Shown here: positions 1 to 5,106 of the stretch, piece after piece
Position numbering within the stretch: the first letter of the stretch is position 1
How the letters are laid out: each line of letters opens with the position of its first letter
DNA from: Oscillospiraceae bacterium
Lineage (GTDB): Bacteria > Bacillota_A > Clostridia > Oscillospirales > Ruminococcaceae
NCBI GenBank assembly: GCA_017848205.1
Contig: JAGDDO010000558.1
Coordinates: forward strand, 1 to 5,106
Length of the DNA: 5,106 bases
Reading direction: 5' to 3'
The notes under the pieces: model-generated
What the model saw: only the letters and a program-made list of their open reading frames with translations
What the model was told of the DNA's origin: nothing
Database searches by the model: none
Program-made: the position numbers and the translations under genes

Positions 1-1170
<1,170 letters not shown>

Positions 1171-2037
1171 TTATTCCTGTGAATTGGCACCGCTGACGAT
1201 CTCAGTGATCTCCTGTGTGATGGTTGCCTGACGTGCTCTGTTGTAGAGAAGTGAAAGGTTGTCTATCATCTCAGTAGCGTTGTCAGTCGCATTTTCCATC
1301 GCTATTCTTCTTGACGCCTGTTCCGAAGCAAATGCATCAGAAACTGAACCGTAAATGACACCGGCAATGTACTGCGGCATGATGATGTCAAACAGCTGCT
1401 CAGGTGAAGGTTCATATGATGTCTGAATGTTTTTCTTCTTTGCTTCCTCCGCCGGCTTTTCAAGCGGAATAACACTCTTGAATTTCGCCTCCTGCAACAG
1501 AGGAGAAACGTAATCTGTGAAAATGACCTCTACCCTGTCCGCATTACCGTTCTTGAAGGCCGCCATTATTTTTGAGGCGATCTCCTTGGCAGAGTTCATA
1601 CGAATATTTTCTGCAATGTTTTCATAACGGGCAACAACTCTGTATCCTCTTTTGGTAAAGTATTCAACAGCTTTCCTGCCTATCGGGATAACCGCTGTTT
1701 CGCATTTCTCCGATGCTTCGTCTATTCTTTTCTGTGCAAGCTTTAAAACGTTCGAGTTGTAGCCGCCTGCAAGACCTCTGTCTCCGGCGATCACAACGTA
1801 CAGAACTGTCTTTACTTCACGTCCTGAAAAGTAGATGGAATCGAAGGTGGAATTTTCAGCTGTGATCTCCCACATGGTATCATAGAGCGCATCAAAAAAA
1901 CGCTTGGCACTGTCTGCCTTGTCTCTTGCTTTTCTCAGTTTTGAGGAAGCAACGAGTTCCATGGCTTTAGTGATCTGCATAGTGCTCTTTACGCTTTTTA
2001 TACGGCGCTTGATATCTTTCATATTAGCCGAAGCCAT
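1171..2037 (-). CDS. atpG: F1 ATP synthase subunit gamma (central rotor shaft)
   Basis: Gamma is the central stalk: its N- and C-terminal helices form a coiled coil inside the alpha3-beta3 head and its foot sits on the c ring, coupling rotation to catalysis. The product has 288 residues, within the usual range of about 285-295. The N-terminal helix is textbook (KDIKRRIKSVKSTMQITKAM, residues 7-26). The central Rossmann-like domain carries GDRGLAGGYN (85-94). The C-terminus has the gamma signature ITQEITEIVSGANS (273-286), which fits the family pattern position by position. The start at 2035-2037 is preferred over Met6 because a strong Shine-Dalgarno GGAGGTGA (2045-2052) lies 7 nt upstream and because related proteins begin a few residues before the MK-x-IKRRI helix. 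It ends in TAA at 1171-1173 and lies between atpA and atpD with 30-nt gaps on both sides, the normal position for this gene. Confidence 0.99.
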   Translation of the reverse strand: MASANMKDIKRRIKSVKSTMQITKAMELVASSKLRKARDKADSAKRFFDALYDTMWEITAENSTFDSIYFSGREVKTVLYVVIAGDRGLAGGYNSNVLKLAQKRIDEASEKCETAVIPIGRKAVEYFTKRGYRVVARYENIAENIRMNSAKEIASKIMAAFKNGNADRVEVIFTDYVSPLLQEAKFKSVIPLEKPAEEAKKKNIQTSYEPSPEQLFDIIMPQYIAGVIYGSVSDAFASEQASRRIAMENATDNATEMIDNLSLLYNRARQATITQEITEIVSGANSQE

Positions 2038-2044
2038 TTATCTG

Positions 2045-2052
2045 TCACCTCC
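2045..2052 (-). promoter_or_regulatory. Strong ribosome-binding site of atpG
   Basis: Read on the minus strand this is GGAGGTGA, a near-perfect match to the 16S rRNA anti-Shine-Dalgarno sequence, 7 nt before the ATG of atpG and inside the atpA-atpG gap. It fixes the first ATG as the start and is the best Shine-Dalgarno match in the window. Confidence 0.9.
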
Positions 2053-2067
2053 GGTAAGGACAGCTGA

Positions 2068-3585
2068 TCATTCTTTACCAGCCATGAATTTTTCTGTGAA
2101 TGTCTTGAGTACGTCCTTAAGGGCAGCTTCATTTTCCTTTGTAAGTTCCTTGGTCTGGGTAATGGAGCTTATGATGTCCGGATGTGATTCATCGACGAAT
2201 GTGAAAAGTCCTGTTTCAAATTCAGCAATGCGGTCAACAGGTATCGGCTTTAAGAAATCGTTGATAACCGCATAGATTATGATTACCTGATGTTCAACCG
2301 TTACCGGTGAGTTCTTGCCCTGCTTGAGAACTTCAACTATTCGTTCACCCTTTTCAAGACGATCCTTTGTATCCTTGTCAAGATCTGAACCGAACTGTGA
2401 GAAGGACTGGAGTTCCTTGAACTGTGAGTAGAGGAGCTTAAGTGATGATGAAACCTTCTTCATAGCCTTTATCTGGGCTGCAGAACCAACTCGTGATACT
2501 GAGATACCAGGGTTTACGGCAGGTCTTACACCTGAGTTGAAGAGGTCAGTTTCAAGGAATATCTGTCCGTCTGTAATGGAAATAACGTTTGTCGGGATGT
2601 ATGCCGATACGTCGCCGGCCTGTGTTTCGATGATCGGGAGAGCAGTAATTGAACCGCCGCCGTAGTTCTCGTTCAGGCTGCACGCACGTTCAAGAAGTCT
2701 TGAATGCAGATAGAATACATCACCAGGGTACGCTTCACGTCCCGGCGGACGCTTAAGGAGAAGTGACAGTGCACGGTAAGCCACGGCGTGCTTTGAAAGA
2801 TCGTCGTAGATACAGAGAACGTCTTTTCCCTTGTTCATGAAGTACTCACCCATTGTAACACCTGCATAAGGAGCGATGTACTGGAGAGGAGCGAGTTCTG
2901 AAGCTGAAGCTGCAACAACAATGGTATATTCCATTGCACCTGCCTTGGTAAGAGTCTCAACTACGTTCGCTACAGTTGATCTTTTCTGACCGATGGCAAC
3001 GTAGATACAGATAACGTCCTTACCCTTCTGGTTGATGATAGTATCAAGGGCGATAGTGGTTTTACCTGTCTGTCTGTCGCCGATGATGAGTTCACGCTGT
3101 CCGCGTCCGATAGGGATCATGGAGTCGATAGCCTTGATACCTGTCTGAAGAGGCTTGTGAACTGATTTTCTTGTAATGATACCAGGAGCGATCCTTTCGA
3201 TAGGCATGCTTTCCTTTGTGAGGATAGCGCCCTTGCCGTCGATCGGATGACCGAGAGCGTTTACTACTCGTCCCAGCATATCGTCACCTACAGGAACTGA
3301 AACGATCCTGCCTGTTCTTTTAACTGTAGAGCCTTCCTTGACGCCGGCGTCGGAACCCAGCATAACCGCACCTACGAAATCTCTTTCGAGGTTGAGGGCC
3401 ATACCGTAAACTTCGCCTTCAAATTCAAGGAGCTCGTTTGACATACAATTGTCAAGTCCGTGAATATTTGCAATACCGTCACCGACAGTAACTACAGTAC
3501 CTACGTCTGTAAGTTCGATCTTGTTTCTGTAGTTCTTTACCTGTTCCTTAATGATGCCGGTAATTTCATCAGGGCGTAAATTCAA
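2068..3585 (-). CDS. atpA: F1 ATP synthase subunit alpha, starting at TTG
   Basis: Alpha is the non-catalytic nucleotide-binding subunit of the F1 head and supplies the arginine finger to the catalytic sites on beta. The product has 505 residues, typical for the family. Seen in order: N-terminal NLRPDEIT (2-9), which contacts delta in related enzymes; the beta-barrel with [10 protein letters not shown] (35-44); Walker A GDRQTGKT (169-176); Walker B-like VLCIYDD (256-262); signature [10 protein letters not shown] (355-364); and arginine finger R365. The C-terminal helical domain is complete to TGA at 2068-2070. The start codon is TTG at 3583-3585: a TGA in frame directly abuts it upstream, the next in-frame ATG is codon 48, and NLRP at residue 2 matches where relatives begin. 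It lies 27 nt after atpH and 30 nt before atpG. All key residues are present. Confidence 0.98.
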   Translation of the reverse strand: MNLRPDEITGIIKEQVKNYRNKIELTDVGTVVTVGDGIANIHGLDNCMSNELLEFEGEVYGMALNLERDFVGAVMLGSDAGVKEGSTVKRTGRIVSVPVGDDMLGRVVNALGHPIDGKGAILTKESMPIERIAPGIITRKSVHKPLQTGIKAIDSMIPIGRGQRELIIGDRQTGKTTIALDTIINQKGKDVICIYVAIGQKRSTVANVVETLTKAGAMEYTIVVAASASELAPLQYIAPYAGVTMGEYFMNKGKDVLCIYDDLSKHAVAYRALSLLLKRPPGREAYPGDVFYLHSRLLERACSLNENYGGGSITALPIIETQAGDVSAYIPTNVISITDGQIFLETDLFNSGVRPAVNPGISVSRVGSAAQIKAMKKVSSSLKLLYSQFKELQSFSQFGSDLDKDTKDRLEKGERIVEVLKQGKNSPVTVEHQVIIIYAVINDFLKPIPVDRIAEFETGLFTFVDESHPDIISSITQTKELTKENEAALKDVLKTFTEKFMAGKE

Positions 3586-3591
3586 TCAATA

Positions 3592-3600
3592 CACCTTCTT
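3592..3600 (-). promoter_or_regulatory. Ribosome-binding site of atpA, supports the TTG start
   Basis: On the minus strand this reads AAGAAGGTG and ends 6 nt before the TTG at 3583-3585. The GTG inside this site is in the alpha frame but meets TGA two codons later, so it cannot be the start. Good spacing to the TTG, together with the in-frame stop just upstream, makes TTG the only sensible initiation codon for a full-length alpha subunit. Confidence 0.85.
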
Positions 3601-3612
3601 CTTATAATATTG

Positions 3613-4149
3613 TCAGAGATCCGCCTCGGCAGCCCGCAGCCGCAGAGTTTCCAGTCCGGAACGGACACTGTTGTCGATTCGCTTATTGTTGTAATCAATG
3701 ATAATACCATCGATTATCGAAGTATCTGTTTTCTCTTTAAGAACCACTGTCTTGTTAAGCTTTGCCTGAAGCTTGTCCACAAGCTTCTTTCTGAGTTCCT
3801 CAGTAAGTGGTACGCTTGTGGTAACGTGAACGTCAACGATGTTGTTGAGTTCATTGTATTTTTCGTTGAAGACTTCAGTGATCTCTTCAAAGTAAGCAGC
3901 TCTTCCCTTTTCGCAAAGGAGACAGAGAAAATCGTAGATAAGACCGTTGTCATCAAATATCTTTGAAACCACGGAAATTTTCTCTTCAGCTGTAAGCAGC
4001 GGGGCTGATAGAAGCGTTGTAAGATCCGGATTAGCCTTGAACACATCAGCAAACTCATTAAGCTGTCTGTGCAGGTTTTCATCCGAACCGGCTTCAGTGA
4101 ATAATTCGAACAGCGCCTCCGCATAAAGCTTTGCTACTTCTGCTGCCAT
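3613..4149 (-). CDS. atpH: F1 ATP synthase subunit delta (stator link between head and b)
   Basis: Delta sits on top of the F1 head and ties alpha to the peripheral stalk formed by subunit b (the homologue of mitochondrial OSCP). The product has 178 residues, the usual size. The N-terminal helix VAKLYAEALFEL (5-16) is the family hallmark that begins the six-helix domain. The C-terminal domain carries the conserved region DTSIIDGIIIDYNNKRIDNS (142-161), equivalent to the delta signature; here DGI stands where many relatives have GGF, a mild variation. Sequence outside these parts is only weakly conserved in this family, as here. The ATG at 4147-4149 lies inside the end of atpF, overlapping it by 16 nt in another frame, so its translation is probably coupled to that of atpF. 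It ends with TGA at 3613-3615. Confidence 0.97.
   Translation of the reverse strand: MAAEVAKLYAEALFELFTEAGSDENLHRQLNEFADVFKANPDLTTLLSAPLLTAEEKISVVSKIFDDNGLIYDFLCLLCEKGRAAYFEEITEVFNEKYNELNNIVDVHVTTSVPLTEELRKKLVDKLQAKLNKTVVLKEKTDTSIIDGIIIDYNNKRIDNSVRSGLETLRLRAAEADL
4134..4149 (-). other. 16-nt atpF/atpH gene overlap
   Basis: The minus-strand sequence ATGGCAGCAGAAGTAG contains both the atpH start (first three bases) and the atpF stop TAG (last three bases) in different frames. A GGGTGAT stretch at 4155-4161, inside the atpF coding sequence, is spaced 5 nt from the atpH ATG and can act as its Shine-Dalgarno site. Ribosomes finishing atpF stop just past the atpH start, an arrangement that usually means translational coupling; the coupling itself is inference. 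It is the only overlap in this operon. Confidence 0.9.
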
Positions 4150-4652
4150 ACTTCATCACCCACATTTTCAATAAAATCATTGATCAATGCTTCATGATCC
4201 TTCTGGTTTATTTCCTTTTTGATTATCTTTTCAGCCATCATCATTGCGATGCCTGAGATCTCGTTCTTCATTTCGCTCATTGCACGCTGTCTTTCACGTT
4301 CGATATCTTCGTTAGCACGTGTCATAAGACCGCTTGCCTCTGCCTTTGCATTGCTGATGATCTCGTCTGAACGATCCTGAGCCTTCTTTGTGGCTTTCTT
4401 TACGATCTCAGCTGATTCGTCCTTTGCTGCTGAAAGAAGCTGGTTATAGTTTGCTTCCATCTCCTTTGCGTGTGCCATGGACTTGTCTGCCTCGGCATAT
4501 GTTTTTGAAACGTCTGCCTGACGTTCCTCAATGATCTTGTTTACTCTTCCGAACAGGAAATGCTTAATAACCAGGAAAAGGATCAAGGTGTTAATGAGTA
4601 CGAGTATGATGGTACCATAGTCTATCGACAGGAATGATAAAAATTCATTCAT
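4134..4652 (-). CDS. atpF: Fo ATP synthase subunit b (peripheral stalk)
   Basis: Subunit b anchors in the membrane beside subunit a and forms the dimeric outer stalk that keeps the F1 head from turning. The product has 172 residues, close to the usual 160-170. A single hydrophobic membrane segment spans about residues 13-34 (IILVLINTLILFLVI then KHFLFGRV), preceded by a short N-terminus. The rest is a long, charged, alanine-rich helix (about 36-150) starting RVNKIIEERQADV, typical of the b coiled coil. The end near residues 150-172 is the region that binds delta. There is one b gene here and no b-prime or b-delta fusion. A purine-rich site GAAAGGGTG (4661-4669) lies 8 nt before the ATG at 4650-4652. 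It follows atpE by 31 nt. Confidence 0.98.
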   Translation of the reverse strand: MNEFLSFLSIDYGTIILVLINTLILFLVIKHFLFGRVNKIIEERQADVSKTYAEADKSMAHAKEMEANYNQLLSAAKDESAEIVKKATKKAQDRSDEIISNAKAEASGLMTRANEDIERERQRAMSEMKNEISGIAMMMAEKIIKKEINQKDHEALINDFIENVGDEVWQQK

Positions 4653-4683
4653 TTGGTCAACACCCTTTCGGTTTTATTTGTTA

Positions 4684-4962
<279 letters not shown>

Positions 4963-4994
4963 TCAGATTTTTATCAAATAATTATTTCTCATTT

Positions 4995-5027
4995 ATGTGC
5001 TGCATTTCTGCGGTATATGCAGTACAT
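4995..5027 (-). repeat. Imperfect inverted repeat (stem-loop) upstream of atpE
   Basis: In the mRNA, ATGTACTGCAT (5027-5017) pairs with ATGCAGCACAT (5005-4995): 10 Watson-Crick pairs with a single A-C mismatch, around an 11-nt loop (5016-5006). No run of U follows, so it is not an intrinsic terminator; an mRNA-stabilising, processing or translation-control structure is more likely. The pairing is seen directly; the function is inferred. Confidence 0.6.
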
Positions 5028-5037
5028 TCCGTTCCCG

Positions 5038-5106
5038 TCAGTGTGCTTCATCTTCATCCGGATATGCTGAACCAACGTTCGCCATAGTAAGCATTGTAAA
5101 GATAAA
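5038..5106 (-). CDS. atpB: Fo ATP synthase subunit a, C-terminal 22 codons only
   Basis: Only the end of the gene lies in the window: 22 codons followed by TGA at 5038-5040, with the frame open to the right edge. The hydrophobic FIFTMLTMANVG matches the end of the last membrane helix of subunit a, where relatives typically read F-x-x-LTM-x-Y-I-x-x-A. Subunit a forms the ion half-channels against the c ring. The protein ends in a short acidic tail, YPDEDEAH, after the helix. The position directly upstream of atpE is where atpB belongs in this operon type. The residues that define the ion path, including the essential arginine, are outside the window, so nothing can be said about them. Too short to be certain by sequence alone, but context makes it very likely. 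Confidence 0.88.
   Translation of the reverse strand, partial: FIFTMLTMANVGSAYPDEDEAH

Noticed and set aside
1904..2275. Plus-strand open frame of 123 codons across the atpG start and atpA end
   Set aside because: Antisense to two conserved genes and their ribosome-binding site, with no recognisable domain; a shadow frame.
3610..3966. Plus-strand open frame of 118 codons opposite atpH
   Set aside because: Antisense to the delta gene, low-complexity composition and no recognisable family; a shadow frame.
3714..4124. Second minus-strand frame of 136 codons inside atpH
   Set aside because: Overlaps the real delta frame in another phase, is rich in Arg, Ser and Leu without any motif, and has no separate justification as a gene.
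4653..4660. TTGACC before atpF, resembling a -35 box
   Set aside because: On the minus strand it lies directly between the ribosome-binding site and the start codon of atpF, and no suitably spaced -10 box is supported downstream within a leader; it is not a credible promoter.
4976..4987. Perfect 12-bp palindrome AAATAATTATTT as a possible operator
   Set aside because: It is pure A/T in an AT-rich spacer inside an operon, where palindromes arise easily, and no promoter elements accompany it; kept only as part of the spacer description.

Overview
The window is a continuous stretch of one minus-strand operon encoding the F-type (F1Fo) ATP synthase. Read in the direction of transcription, from high to low coordinates, the order is atpB (last 22 codons only), atpE (c), atpF (b), atpH (delta), atpA (alpha), atpG (gamma) and atpD (beta, first 380 codons). 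This is the canonical bacterial order B-E-F-H-A-G-D. The missing front of atpB lies beyond the right edge. The last ~85-90 codons of atpD, and presumably atpC (epsilon), lie beyond the left edge. The atpD frame is open from position 1140 to position 1.

The organism is most likely an anaerobic Firmicute of the class Clostridia. Moderate GC content, codon use (frequent CTT, GTT, ACA, GAA, AAG, and AGA with CGT), purine-rich Shine-Dalgarno sites before most genes and the style of the protein sequences suggest a Ruminococcus-like gut or rumen bacterium. That placement is an impression, not a computed result. The c subunit fits this picture: it carries the ligand set of a sodium-binding rotor (E61, S62, T63, Y66), with a second carboxylate (E28) where the classical Na+ rotor of Ilyobacter has glutamine.

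Layout: 1-1140 atpD (partial); 1171-2037 atpG; 2068-3585 atpA (TTG start); 3613-4149 atpH; 4134-4652 atpF (overlapping atpH by 16 nt); 4684-4938 atpE; 5038-5106 atpB (3' end). Gaps between genes are short and uniform (27-31 nt), except for a 99-nt spacer between atpB and atpE. That spacer holds an imperfect stem-loop whose loop is complementary to the segment just upstream of the atpE ribosome-binding site. No terminator or convincing internal promoter was seen, so the genes are probably one transcript. No stretch over 300 bases lacks a gene.

The products form one machine. a, b and c build the membrane Fo part, where ion flow turns the c ring. Gamma transmits the rotation into the alpha3-beta3 head, where beta catalyses ATP synthesis or hydrolysis. 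Delta and b hold the head still. The plus-strand open frames facing atpD, atpA/atpG and atpH look like mirror-image shadows of conserved genes. This is largely an ordinary housekeeping operon. The points worth a second look are the two-carboxylate c subunit, the atpB-atpE spacer RNA and the TTG start of atpA.
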